Source: Leptospiraceae bacterium (GTDB lineage Bacteria > Spirochaetota > Leptospiria > Leptospirales > Leptospiraceae). Taken from it: a DNA stretch of 38,747 nt. The stretch is taken from the NCBI GenBank assembly GCA_947458405.1, contig CANGZW010000022.1, positions 1 to 38,747 on the forward strand, read 5' to 3'. The position numbers and the translations under genes are program-made. The notes under the pieces are model-generated. The model was given only the letters and a program-made list of their open reading frames with translations, searched no databases and was not told the origin of the DNA. This document shows positions 1-8,152 of the stretch, in pieces. How positions within the stretch are numbered: position 1 is the first letter of the stretch; the number at the start of each line of letters is the position of its first letter.

Positions 1-505
1 CCCCCATGGATTCTGCTTCTTTTGCCCAGTCAAGGGCTTCCCTTCCTGTTTCAGTTCTACCACCATGCAAAAAAACTTCATATCGGCTTCTATCTTTGTG
101 ATACTTTACATCAATTGCTACAACTATACATTGAGATCCAAATACCTCACTAGCTTCCTTTAAAATTTTAGGATTTTGAAATGCCGCTGTGTTTATAGAT
201 ACTTTATCCGCCCCTCTAGTTAAAACAGCCCTTATATCTGTGAGATTTTTGAGTCCTCCTCCAACTGTAAATGGAATAAAAATCTTACAAGCTATTTCCT
301 CAACTAAGTGAATTAATATATCTCTCTTATCACTAGATGCAGTAATATCCAAAAAACATAATTCATCTGCTATTTGTTTTTCGTATGTAATTGCACATTC
401 AACTGCATCACCCGCATCTTTTAAATCAATAAACTGGATACCTTTTACTACTCTTCCATCTTTAACATCTAAACATGGTATCACACGTTTTGTTAATTCT
501 ATCAT
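1..505 (-). CDS. hisF: Imidazole glycerol phosphate synthase subunit HisF (3' end outside window)
   Basis: HisF is the cyclase subunit of the HisH-HisF complex in histidine synthesis; it turns PRFAR plus ammonia into IGP and AICAR. I translated the 168 visible N-terminal residues by hand. They show the TIM-barrel start with [12 protein letters not shown] (Asp13, equivalent to catalytic Asp11 of the family), FLDITAS near residue 51, the phosphate-binding VGGG near 81, and AIDVK with Asp132, equivalent to catalytic Asp130. The usual length is about 255 residues, so roughly the last third is missing off the left edge. The ATG at 505 overlaps the gatA stop as ATGA, so translation is probably coupled to gatA. 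No other his gene is visible; linkage to gatCA is unusual but fits neighbouring use of glutamine amide nitrogen. Confidence 0.95.
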   Translation of the reverse strand, partial: MIELTKRVIPCLDVKDGRVVKGIQFIDLKDAGDAVECAITYEKQIADELCFLDITASSDKRDILIHLVEEIACKIFIPFTVGGGLKNLTDIRAVLTRGADKVSINTAAFQNPKILKEASEVFGSQCIVVAIDVKYHKDRSRYEVFLHGGRTETGREALDWAKEAESMG

Positions 506-1944
506 TTTATATCTACCGGTAGAGGGATTGAGAATTTTTTTTCTTCAGAGATTTTCTTTACTAATGCAAGTAGTCTTCCTTCTTCAAAAAAAGGTGCCGT
601 AATTTGCATTCCAATAGGTAAACCAGAATCATCGAGTCCAGCAGGAATGCTGATAGCGGGAACTCCAGCAAGATTTACACTGGTCGTAAGGATATCCGCT
701 TTGTACATTTGAACTGGATCCTTTGTTTTTTCTCCAATTTTAAACGCTGTTGTTGGGGAGGTTGGTTGGAGAATGAAATCTACTTTTTTAAAGTATGATT
801 CATAGCCTTTTCTAATAAGTGCTCTGGCTTTTTGAGCTTTTCCGTAGTACGCATCATAGTAACCACTAGAAAGTGAAAATGTTCCTAATAGAATTCGTCT
901 CTTTACTTCTTTTCCAAATCCCTGAGAACGGGAATCGAGATACAATTCTTCCAGTTTTTTCCCTTCTTCGTTTCTAAAGCCATATCTAATACCATCAAAT
1001 CTCGATAAATTGGAAGAACATTCTGCAGTTGCAATTACGTAATACACTGGAATTGAGTATTCATTTAAAGAAAAATCAAGTTTTTCGAGGTTTGCACCTT
1101 TACTTTTTAAGTAATCAATCATTTCGGAATATTTTTTCTTTATTCCTTCAGACCACTCTTTTCCTTCTTCCATAATTCCAATTTTTAGTCCTTTAATTTC
1201 TAAAGTATCATTAAAATCAGGAGAAGGATTTTTCTTAGAAGTTGCATCATGTATATCACTTCCAGAAATAACTTTCATAACATCTTCTATCCCCTCCGGA
1301 TCATTAGAAAAAGGTCCTATTTGATCGAGGCTCGAAGCATATGCAATTAATCCATACCTGGAAACTCTTCCATAAGTTGGTTTTAAACCATAAACTCCGC
1401 AGAGAGATGCTGGTTGACGAATAGATCCCCCTGTATCACTACCTAATGCTATTGGAAGCATTGAGGATGCTACTGCAGCAGCAGAACCCCCACTTGATCC
1501 ACCGGGTATTCTATTTGTATCAAAAGGATTTTTACTTATGTGATAGGCCGAATTTTCAGTTGAGGATCCCATAGCAAACTCATCCATATTTAGACCGGCA
1601 AATAAAATAAATCCTTTTTGAAGAAGTTTCTCTATTACAGTGGCATTATAGGGTGATACGAAATTTTCCAAAATCTTGGAGCCAGCAGTAGTACGTTCCC
1701 CTTTGATACATATATTATCTTTTATTCCAATTGGAATTCCATCAAATTCACTTAGAGGTTTGCCCTCTTTTCTTCTTATATCAGATTGTTCTGCCTGTTT
1801 GAGAATATTTTCTTTATTGAAATGAATAAAGGCAGATACTTTGGGTTCGCAGGCTTCAATTCGTCTTATGCATTCGTTAGTTACTTCTAAAGGAGACATT
1901 TCCACTGAATTTAATGCTTTTTTTATTTCTGAATAAGTTTTCAT
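502..1944 (-). CDS. gatA: Asp-tRNA(Asn)/Glu-tRNA(Gln) amidotransferase subunit A
   Basis: GatA is the glutaminase/amidase subunit of GatCAB. It releases ammonia from glutamine to convert Glu-tRNA(Gln) or Asp-tRNA(Asn) into the amidated form. The 480 residues match the family length. The amidase-signature catalytic triad is complete: Lys75 in GIPIGIKDN, cis-Ser150 in PGGSSGGSA and nucleophile Ser174 in [13 protein letters not shown]. The start ATG at 1944 overlaps the gatC stop as ATGA, and its own stop overlaps the hisF start the same way. gatB is not in this window and must lie elsewhere. Confidence 0.97.
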   Translation of the reverse strand: MKTYSEIKKALNSVEMSPLEVTNECIRRIEACEPKVSAFIHFNKENILKQAEQSDIRRKEGKPLSEFDGIPIGIKDNICIKGERTTAGSKILENFVSPYNATVIEKLLQKGFILFAGLNMDEFAMGSSTENSAYHISKNPFDTNRIPGGSSGGSAAAVASSMLPIALGSDTGGSIRQPASLCGVYGLKPTYGRVSRYGLIAYASSLDQIGPFSNDPEGIEDVMKVISGSDIHDATSKKNPSPDFNDTLEIKGLKIGIMEEGKEWSEGIKKKYSEMIDYLKSKGANLEKLDFSLNEYSIPVYYVIATAECSSNLSRFDGIRYGFRNEEGKKLEELYLDSRSQGFGKEVKRRILLGTFSLSSGYYDAYYGKAQKARALIRKGYESYFKKVDFILQPTSPTTAFKIGEKTKDPVQMYKADILTTSVNLAGVPAISIPAGLDDSGLPIGMQITAPFFEEGRLLALVKKISEEKKFSIPLPVDIK

Positions 1945-2228
1945 GTTTCAATTACCCTCGGAACAACCACAAATCCATTTTCATAACGGGGAGCTATTTT
2001 AGATATTTCATCCCGTAAAAGGGAAGAACCAATCTCATCTTTTCGTAATGAATTTTCTACTAAATTAGGGTATAAATCTTCTTCTGTAATTGAAGATGTG
2101 TCTAATTCTTTAATTGAATCAACATATGACATTATTTTATTCAAATCATTGACGAATTCATCAATTTCTGATACATCAAATCTTAATCGGGACAAATAAG
2201 CAATTTCTTGCAGTTTTTTGGAATCCAT
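1941..2228 (-). CDS. gatC: Asp-tRNA(Asn)/Glu-tRNA(Gln) amidotransferase subunit C
   Basis: GatC is the small clamp subunit that holds GatA and GatB together. The frame is open from 2264, but I prefer the ATG at 2228 ([15 protein letters not shown]), which starts at the usual place relative to the conserved LSRL helix and has a GGAATAGT stretch just upstream. This gives 95 residues, normal for GatC. The C-terminal segment beginning LRKDEI and ending near FVVVPRVIE matches the family's typical ending. It is the first gene of gatC-gatA-hisF; the 273-base AT-rich gap upstream must hold its promoter. Confidence 0.93.
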   Translation of the reverse strand: MDSKKLQEIAYLSRLRFDVSEIDEFVNDLNKIMSYVDSIKELDTSSITEEDLYPNLVENSLRKDEIGSSLLRDEISKIAPRYENGFVVVPRVIET

Positions 2229-2501
2229 ACTATTCCAGAATAGAAATTCTATTCTTAAAATCAAATCTGATTTTTTGAGATTTTAAACGTCTGACCCTTA
2301 AATTTAAACTTTAAATTTCTACTTTTTAGCTATGATAACTTGAATTAAATTCTTATAATTTATACTATAATTTCAAATGAAAATAATAATAATTTTATAA
2401 GTAAAAATATTATTATAAAATTTTTAAAAAAAATTCAAAAATGCAATAATTTGTCCTGAATTCAAATATTATAAGTGATACTAAAAAATATTGGAGGAAA
2501 A
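2229..2501. other. AT-rich divergent intergenic region
   Basis: This 273-base gap between the divergent gatC and SLOG-like genes is almost entirely A and T. It contains imperfect AT-only repeats, including 9-base inverted arms ATAATAATA (2383-2391) and TATTATTAT (2408-2416) separated by 16 bases. I see no convincing ORF or RNA gene. It presumably carries promoters for both flanking genes, but no -35/-10 pair stands out from the AT background. Confidence 0.4.
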
Positions 2502-2891
2502 ATGAAAGTAGGATTTACGGGAACCAGAAAGGGTTTAACCGATAAACAAAAGGAACTTCTCACTGAATTTTTTAAAAATAATATAATCACAGAGTTACAT
2601 CATGGTGATGCTCCCGGTTCGGATACTGAAGCACATGTAATTTTTTTAAGTATTTACCCAAATGCTAAAGTTGTTCTTTATCCTAGTGATTTAGAAAGAG
2701 CAAATAATAAAGCACCAAATTTAATTGAATATCGTCCAACTCCACCCTTAAAACGAAATGAGGATATAGTTAGAAATTGTAATTTACTTATCGTGTGCCC
2801 TAAATCAGAAAAAGAAGAAAAAAGAAGTGGAACATGGGCAACTTACCGACACGCAAAAAGCATCAATAAGTCAATTAAAATCTTAGTTTAA
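2502..2891 (+). CDS. SLOG-family (DUF2493-like) small nucleotide-binding protein
   Basis: A 129-residue protein with the compact Rossmann-like pattern of the SLOG/DUF2493 group: N-terminal strand and glycine loop VGFTGTRKG, then HHGDAPGSDTEAH, YPSD, and the late strand LLIVCPKSEKE followed by SGTWATYRHAKS. Family members bind nucleotides or nucleotide-derived ligands, and the ligand cannot be read from the sequence. An upstream GTG at 2475 is in frame, but the GGAGG at 2493-2497 sits at ideal distance from the ATG at 2502, which decides the start. It is a single gene, divergent from gatC and convergent with fcl. SLOG proteins occur both in housekeeping and in conflict systems, and nothing nearby indicates a defence role. 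Confidence 0.8.
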   Translation: MKVGFTGTRKGLTDKQKELLTEFFKNNIITELHHGDAPGSDTEAHVIFLSIYPNAKVVLYPSDLERANNKAPNLIEYRPTPPLKRNEDIVRNCNLLIVCPKSEKEEKRSGTWATYRHAKSINKSIKILV

Positions 2892-2930
2892 GGAATAATT
2901 AATATTTAAATAAATATATAGTATTATTGT

Positions 2931-3866
2931 TTAGTATCTAATATTTCCTTTTATAAAGTCGTCATAGGCTATTTTTAAACCTTCTTCTAGTTTAGTATTT
3001 GGTTTCCATCCCAATGACTGTAATCTATAAGTATCTAGTAATTTTCTCGGTGTTCCATCAGGTTTACTAGAATCAAAAATAAGGTTTCCACTGTAATTTA
3101 CAACTTTTTGAATTGTTTTAGCTAAATCTAATATACTTACTTCCTGACCGCTTCCAACATTTATTGTTTCATTAGATAAATACTCATTCATTAAAAAAAT
3201 ACATGCATCGGCTAAGTCATCAACATATAAAAATTCACGAAGAGGTTTCCCCGTTCCCCATATTACAACTTCTTTTGCCCCAGTGATTTTAGCTTCATGT
3301 ATTCTTCTGATTAAAGCAGGTATGACATGAGCATTCATTGCATTGTAATTATCACCTTCCCCATAAAGATTAGTTGGCATAGCAGAGATAAAATTAGTAT
3401 GGAACTGTTTATTATAAAATTCGCACATTTTTACTCCTGCAATTTTTGCAATTGCATATGCTTCATTAGTTGGTTCCAATTTTCCGTCTAATAAATAATC
3501 TTCTTTAATAGGTTGTTGAGCAAATTTAGGATAAATACAGGACGATCCTAAAAATAAGAGTTTTTTTACTCGAAATACATATGAGCTATGTATTATATTG
3601 TTTTGAATCTGCAGATTATTATAAATAAATTCTGCAGGGTATGTACTATTAGCATAAATACCTCCTACTTTTGCTGCTGAAATAAAAACATAATCCGGTC
3701 TTTCTGATTTGAAAAAATTTTCAACATCTGTTTGACGGGTTAAATTTAATTCTCCCGAACTATGTCCGACAATGTTGGAATAACCTTTTTCTATTAGTAT
3801 TCTCTTAATAGCTGATCCCACCATTCCATATACACCGGCTACAAAAATTTTTGCATTTTTTTCCAT
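2931..3866 (-). CDS. fcl: GDP-L-fucose synthase (GDP-4-keto-6-deoxy-D-mannose epimerase/reductase)
   Basis: An extended short-chain dehydrogenase that makes GDP-L-fucose for surface glycans from GDP-4-keto-6-deoxymannose with NADPH. The 311 residues match the family. Visible landmarks are the N-terminal dinucleotide loop [10 protein letters not shown] (usually GHRGMVGSAI), FLGSSCIYP with Ser108 and Cys110, Tyr137-x3-Lys141 in AYAIAK, and His180 in [11 protein letters not shown]; these correspond to E. coli Ser107, Cys109, Tyr136, Lys140 and His179. AGGAAC lies just before the ATG. It follows the putative lipoprotein gene by 8 bases. The partner GDP-mannose 4,6-dehydratase (gmd) is not in the window, though the two genes are often adjacent. 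Confidence 0.92.
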   Translation of the reverse strand: MEKNAKIFVAGVYGMVGSAIKRILIEKGYSNIVGHSSGELNLTRQTDVENFFKSERPDYVFISAAKVGGIYANSTYPAEFIYNNLQIQNNIIHSSYVFRVKKLLFLGSSCIYPKFAQQPIKEDYLLDGKLEPTNEAYAIAKIAGVKMCEFYNKQFHTNFISAMPTNLYGEGDNYNAMNAHVIPALIRRIHEAKITGAKEVVIWGTGKPLREFLYVDDLADACIFLMNEYLSNETINVGSGQEVSILDLAKTIQKVVNYSGNLIFDSSKPDGTPRKLLDTYRLQSLGWKPNTKLEEGLKIAYDDFIKGNIRY

Positions 3867-3874
3867 AAATGTTC

Positions 3875-4519
3875 CTATTTTTTTACTTCTTTTTTGAGCT
3901 GTTCTTTGATCTCATCCTTAGAGGCTGTTCCTTCTAATTGCATATAATATGTTACCATATATTTAGTAATAGTAGGTTCGGGAGTTTTGTGTTCAATCTG
4001 CCATCTGGTTGAATCATTTTGAATTACTTTAGAGAGATCACTTATCCTGGGAAGTCTATTACCATTATTTACATTTTCCAATTTTCCAGATTTTGGATGA
4101 AGTTTGGCTATTATAACCCCATCATCAAGAAAATTAATCTTACCGTCATATTTAGAAATATCTTCAATAATTAAAGCATCGCCACCAGAATCTGGTTTTC
4201 TATTTAAATATTTAGAGTATCGAATTTGTCTTACGATATATTTCTTACCAGTAATTAAAACTCTAAAAGTTTCTAATGGATCCTTGGAAGGTTTTTTGAA
4301 ATACTCAAAATCTTCATCTGTTATACTTACAATATTTCCATTTTCATCTAGAACTTCTTCAGATTCTCCTGCTGGAAAATACCTTTTTAAATTATCAGAC
4401 TTTTGGTTCTTTTCAGACAAATGATCCATTTGAATGCTTTGATTTGAATTGATTTCAGTCTTTTGTGATCCCGAGCAATTAATAAAAAAAATGAATAAAA
4501 TAGATAAAAAGTAATTCAT
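3875..4519 (-). CDS. Putative lipoprotein of unknown function
   Basis: A 214-residue protein with an N-terminal hydrophobic segment ending in FINCSGS around residue 15, a plausible loosely specified lipobox of the spirochaete type, so it is probably an exported lipoprotein. A charged, low-complexity linker follows (about 17-60), then a soluble domain with many strands and a Lys/Glu-rich C-terminal helix. I do not recognise the family. It lies 8 bases upstream of fcl on the same strand and is probably co-transcribed. No strong ribosome binding site precedes the ATG. Confidence 0.7.
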   Translation of the reverse strand: MNYFLSILFIFFINCSGSQKTEINSNQSIQMDHLSEKNQKSDNLKRYFPAGESEEVLDENGNIVSITDEDFEYFKKPSKDPLETFRVLITGKKYIVRQIRYSKYLNRKPDSGGDALIIEDISKYDGKINFLDDGVIIAKLHPKSGKLENVNNGNRLPRISDLSKVIQNDSTRWQIEHKTPEPTITKYMVTYYMQLEGTASKDEIKEQLKKEVKK

Positions 4520-4593
4520 ATAAAAAGTAAATTTTATTGGGACTCGAGAGGCAATTAATTTTTATAAAAAGTTTTGGAATTATATGTAGTAAT

Positions 4594-5964
4594 TTATAAA
4601 AATACACTCGCCAAGCCTAAAAAACAAAAGAATCCAAACATATCTGTACAGGCAGTAACGAAAATAGAAGAAGCAATAGCTGGATCTATTTTTAAAAATT
4701 TTAACAATAATGGCACCGAGGAGCCTACGAATCCTGCCAATGTAAGATTTATAAGCATAGCCAAACCTATAACTCCAGAAATATTTATATCTCTTTTTAA
4801 TATATAGGTTACAACAATAGTAACTGTACCAACAACCATTCCATTTATAAAACCTAAAATCATTTCTTTTCTAATGGCAGGCCCCCAATTATAGTCATTA
4901 AGTTCTCCTGTTGCAAGACCCCTAACCATAACCGTTATTGCCTGTGTTCCAGCATTTCCTCCCATCCCGGCTACAATTGGCATGAGTGATGCAAGTACAA
5001 CTATTCTTTGTATTGTATCCTCAAAAACTGTAACTACCGATGTAGTTAGCATTGCTATTGCTAAATTTATAACTAACCAAAGCATTCTACCTTTTACAGA
5101 TTCCCATATCGAAGATGTAAGGGTTTCTTCTTCACTTACCCCTGCCATACGTAGAATATCTTCTGTTGCCTCTTCTTCTACAATATCTAAAACGTCATCA
5201 ACTGTTATACGTCCTATCATTTTGTTATTATCATCTACAACAGGAGCAGAAACTAAATTATATTTTTTAAAAGTTAGAGCAACTTCTTCTTGATCTGTTG
5301 AATAATGAAATGATTGAACAGGTTTTGTTAATTTTTCTACGTTTGTTCTCGGATTAGCAATTAATAAATCTTTAAGATGAACTAATCCTTTTAATATTCC
5401 AAATTTATCAGTAACATATATTACATAAATATCATCAATTTCTTTTGCTATTTTTCTCAACACCTGAATTGCTCTTCTAGCATTGTCCGTATCACGTATT
5501 ACGGCAAATTCTAGATTCATTAGTCTTCCAGCAGAATTTTCTTCAAAATTTAATTGTGTTCTGATTTTATCAGATTCTTCTTTTTCAATTGTGTTGAGTA
5601 ATACTTCAGCCGTATTTTTATCTAAATCAGAAAGTAAGTAGGTTACTTCATCCGATTCTAGATCTTCAATAATTCTTGAAATCTCTTGAAGGCTTAAATT
5701 TTCAGCCAGGATTGATTTTATTTCATCACTTAGCTCTACAAAAATTTTTCTCTGATTTTCAAATTCACATTTTCGAAATAAGTAGATGGAATCATCAAGT
5801 TCCATCCTTTCCATCATCTCAGCAAGGTCAGCAGGGTGCGAAACTAGGATCAACTCAGATACAATTTCCTCCTCTCGATTTTTAATCTTGTCATGAATAC
5901 CATCCCATTCAAGAACAGAGGGGTTATTATGTATATTTTGTTCTTTTTTTCGCACTTCTTTCAT
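4594..5964 (-). CDS. mgtE: Magnesium transporter MgtE
   Basis: An Mg2+-selective channel-type transporter of 456 residues, typical length. Order: N-terminal helical MgtE_N domain (about 30-130) with the repeated phrase LLSDLDKNTAEVLL; two CBS domains (about 135-260) with IVEEEATEDILRMAGVSEEE as the connecting plug region; then five membrane helices. The pore signature MPIVAGMGGNAGTQA and the last-helix TDMFGFFCFLGLA, carrying the conserved Asp near residue 441, are present. It starts 5 bases after the rarA stop, with only a weak ribosome binding site, so it is probably coupled to rarA. No M-box riboswitch is seen upstream; regulation would be by Mg2+ binding to the N and CBS domains. Confidence 0.95.
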   Translation of the reverse strand: MKEVRKKEQNIHNNPSVLEWDGIHDKIKNREEEIVSELILVSHPADLAEMMERMELDDSIYLFRKCEFENQRKIFVELSDEIKSILAENLSLQEISRIIEDLESDEVTYLLSDLDKNTAEVLLNTIEKEESDKIRTQLNFEENSAGRLMNLEFAVIRDTDNARRAIQVLRKIAKEIDDIYVIYVTDKFGILKGLVHLKDLLIANPRTNVEKLTKPVQSFHYSTDQEEVALTFKKYNLVSAPVVDDNNKMIGRITVDDVLDIVEEEATEDILRMAGVSEEETLTSSIWESVKGRMLWLVINLAIAMLTTSVVTVFEDTIQRIVVLASLMPIVAGMGGNAGTQAITVMVRGLATGELNDYNWGPAIRKEMILGFINGMVVGTVTIVVTYILKRDINISGVIGLAMLINLTLAGFVGSSVPLLLKFLKIDPAIASSIFVTACTDMFGFFCFLGLASVFL

Positions 5965-5969
5965 ATTAT

Positions 5970-7232
5970 TTAGTCTTTATAAGATTTTTTACCTGATTTT
6001 TCCCAAATTGACTTTAATCTGTCTTTAAGCAGTTTATCATTTCCCCTGTCAGTTGGGAAATAAAATTGAGGAGGATTCTTTTTTAAATTATCGGGAAAAT
6101 AATTTTCATCTATAAATCCATTTTGAAAATCATGAGGATATTTATAATCTTTGGAGTTTCCCTCTTTTTTGTGAAGAAAAGTGGGTGCATTTCTTAAATG
6201 CAAAGGAATTGAAATTTCAGATCCATAGTTTTTTTGAAATAAATTTGCATCCTCATAGGCTTTATAGGACGCATTGGACTTAGGACAACCTGCTAAAAAT
6301 ACAGTGACCTGTGCAAGAATAATTCTACTTTCCGGCATGCCAATTTTTTGTATTAAATCAAATGCAGAAGATACAAGTTGTAATGCACTGACGGAAGCAT
6401 TTCCTATATCTTCACTGGCAAAGATTGCGAGTCTTCTCATTATAAACAATGGATCTTCTCCACCTTCTAGCATTGCACTCAAATAAAATAGCCCCGCATC
6501 CGGATCGCTTCCCCTGATAGATTTAATAAATGCGGATATAAAATCATAATGGTTATCCCCAGATTTATCAAATTGTATTACCTGTGAGGATAAAATTTCT
6601 TTTGCAGTGCTTAAATTTATATTTGTTTCCCTTGAAAATAATTCTTTAAATAGTTCAATAATACCTATAAACTTTCTAGCATCTCCTCCAGCTGTCTTTA
6701 GAAAATAATTTATAACTTCATTGTCAAAATCTGGAATACTGAGATTATTCTTGATATTATCTAATAATTTTTGTAAGTCATCATTTTCTAATTTTTCCAT
6801 TTTAAATATTTGAGTTCTTGAAAGTAATGCACGATTAATTCTAAATGCAGGATTTTCTGTTGTAGCACCAATTAAAATTAATTTACCAGTTTCTACTGCA
6901 TCCAATAAACTATCCTGTTGAGATGAGGAAAATCTATGTATTTCATCTAAAAAAAGACAAAATGTTCCTGATTTATCTGCTTCATTTATTAAATCCTTAA
7001 TTTCTTTGACCCCACTCGATGTTGCACTCAAAAATTTATAGGATAATTTCCATGTACTACATAAAATTTTAGCAATAGATGTTTTACCGGAGCCGGGTGG
7101 ACCATAGAAAATAATAGAAATAGGATTTTTTAATTTTTGTAAGATAGGAATTAATTTTTTCTGTCCCAAAATTTCATCTAAAGTATTGGGCCTTAAAAGA
7201 TTTGCCAGGGGCTCCTTATTATTAAAGAGCAT
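5970..7232 (-). CDS. rarA: Replication-associated recombination protein A (MgsA/WRNIP1 family ATPase)
   Basis: A clamp-loader-like AAA+ ATPase acting at stalled replication forks and on single-stranded DNA ends. The 420 residues match the family. Visible: N-terminal PLANLLRPNTLDEILGQ, Walker A GPPGSGKTS (about 44-52), Walker B LFLDEIHRF (about 93-101), sensor 1 IGATTENPAF, the C-terminal tetramerisation segment with GGEDPLFIMRRL, and the LRNAPT and YKYPHDF motifs typical of RarA. GGAG lies at good distance before the ATG. The start overlaps the end of the upstream small Cys-rich gene by 11 bases, and mgtE follows 5 bases downstream. Confidence 0.96.
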   Translation of the reverse strand: MLFNNKEPLANLLRPNTLDEILGQKKLIPILQKLKNPISIIFYGPPGSGKTSIAKILCSTWKLSYKFLSATSSGVKEIKDLINEADKSGTFCLFLDEIHRFSSSQQDSLLDAVETGKLILIGATTENPAFRINRALLSRTQIFKMEKLENDDLQKLLDNIKNNLSIPDFDNEVINYFLKTAGGDARKFIGIIELFKELFSRETNINLSTAKEILSSQVIQFDKSGDNHYDFISAFIKSIRGSDPDAGLFYLSAMLEGGEDPLFIMRRLAIFASEDIGNASVSALQLVSSAFDLIQKIGMPESRIILAQVTVFLAGCPKSNASYKAYEDANLFQKNYGSEISIPLHLRNAPTFLHKKEGNSKDYKYPHDFQNGFIDENYFPDNLKKNPPQFYFPTDRGNDKLLKDRLKSIWEKSGKKSYKD

Positions 7233-7461
7233 TTTTTGACTCCAATTCTTTTTTTATATCATCGAGGCAATTTATAATGGTATCATTACAAACTTCACAT
7301 CCCCCATGACAACAGATGAGTGAATTTTCACTTCTCTTTCCCTCTAAAATTTGGGAAATATAAATATTTGCAAATTCAGGAAGAGAATATTTCGATATAT
7401 ATTTTTGAATAATTTCATCTTTACTCGGGGGAAATAGTCTGAGCTCTTCTGAATTTTTCAT
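7222..7461 (-). CDS. Small Cys-rich protein of unknown function, first gene before rarA
   Basis: A 79-residue protein if started at the ATG at 7461 (MKNSEELRLF); the frame stays open to a TTG at 7497, but that TTG coincides with a -35 box, so the ATG is preferred. The C-terminal half has a compact cysteine cluster, CCHGGCEVC followed by NC about eight residues later, suitable for a metal or redox site. No known family is recognised. There is no Shine-Dalgarno sequence; the proposed promoter would start transcription at or within two bases of the ATG, implying a leaderless mRNA. Its stop overlaps rarA by 11 bases, so the two are probably translated together. Confidence 0.7.
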   Translation of the reverse strand: MKNSEELRLFPPSKDEIIQKYISKYSLPEFANIYISQILEGKRSENSLICCHGGCEVCNDTIINCLDDIKKELESKNAL

Positions 7462-7468
7462 AATGAAA

Positions 7469-7497
7469 AAAATATTGATTTTAAAAATCAATGTCAA
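7469..7497 (-). promoter_or_regulatory. Promoter TTGACA-17-TATTTT for the Cys-rich protein/rarA/mgtE run
   Basis: Reading the minus strand, a perfect -35 hexamer TTGACA (7497-7492) is followed by a 17-base spacer and the -10 TATTTT (7474-7469), four of six matches. The ATG at 7461 begins 8 bases past the -10 box, so a normal start site would give a leaderless or nearly leaderless transcript. This fits the absence of any Shine-Dalgarno sequence. Confidence 0.6.
7474..7492. promoter_or_regulatory. Perfect 19-bp palindrome in promoter spacer, candidate operator
   Basis: Plus-strand ATTGATTTTAAAAATCAAT: two 9-base arms around one central base with no mismatch. It fills the spacer between -35 and -10 and overlaps each hexamer by one base. 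A dimeric repressor bound here would block RNA polymerase. The TTGAT/ATCAA half-sites resemble FNR/CRP-type half-sites, but the inner spacing is 7 bases rather than 4, so the regulator is unassigned. Confidence 0.55.
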
Positions 7498-7672
7498 GCT
7501 AATTTAGAGCTTGTATTCTTAAAATATTTATTTAAGAAAAATCAAATAAAAATAAATTCGAAATAGAATAAATAACTTTATTGTATATTTTTCTCTTAGA
7601 TTATTTAATTAATTTTTATATACTAAAAAAGCCTGATATTTTTAGATATTGGTAAAAAAAATTTGGATTAAA

Positions 7673-8116
7673 ATGAAAAATCAAATAGAATTTCCAGAGG
7701 ATATTAATTTTTTTTTCAGTCAAAAAGAATTGGAAAAAATTTTAGTAAAATTATTTAAATTCTTACTTAAAAATAAAAAAGTTTATTTAAGCATAAGGAT
7801 TGTTGATGATAAAAATATACAAGAAATTAACAAACAATCAAGAGGAAAGGATAAATCCACAGATGTACTATCTTTTCCGGCTCCGAGTATTCCCTCCCCA
7901 TTTATGAATTTGGGTGAAATAGTAATATCATACGAAACATTGTTACGTCAGGCAATAGAGATCGGGCACTCAAAAGAAGATGAATTTTATAGGTTACTAG
8001 TGCATGGAGTATTACATTTATTAGGATATGATCATGAAATTTCAGAGAAAGAAGAAAAGAAAATGCAAAAAAAAGAAGATGAATGTCTGGAATATCTATA
8101 TTCGTTTCAAAAATAA
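7673..8116 (+). CDS. ybeY: Endoribonuclease YbeY (rRNA maturation factor)
   Basis: A zinc-dependent endoribonuclease acting in 16S rRNA 3'-end maturation and ribosome quality control. It has 147 residues from the ATG at 7673; a TTG at 7649 is also in frame, but the ATG has a GGAT just upstream and gives the usual N-terminus. The signature [11 protein letters not shown] supplies zinc ligands His111, His115 and His121. STDVLSFP and GEIVIS, both conserved in the family, are at about 62-85. It is followed after 36 bases by the serine hydrolase gene on the same strand. It is divergent from the Cys-rich gene. Confidence 0.95.
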   Translation: MKNQIEFPEDINFFFSQKELEKILVKLFKFLLKNKKVYLSIRIVDDKNIQEINKQSRGKDKSTDVLSFPAPSIPSPFMNLGEIVISYETLLRQAIEIGHSKEDEFYRLLVHGVLHLLGYDHEISEKEEKKMQKKEDECLEYLYSFQK

Positions 8117-8152
8117 TAATATTTACTTAAAACTAAAATTAGGAGATTTATA

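Noticed and set aside
4104-4424. 106-residue plus-strand ORF
   Set aside because: Shadow inside the putative lipoprotein gene; Ser-rich composition typical of antisense frames here.
7474-7492. FNR or CRP box in the palindrome
   Set aside because: Half-sites TTGAT/ATCAA fit, but the spacing is 7 bases instead of 4, so I do not assign it to that family.
5964-7500. M-box or other Mg2+ riboswitch for mgtE
   Set aside because: mgtE starts 5 bases after rarA and no structured leader is visible at the head of the operon.
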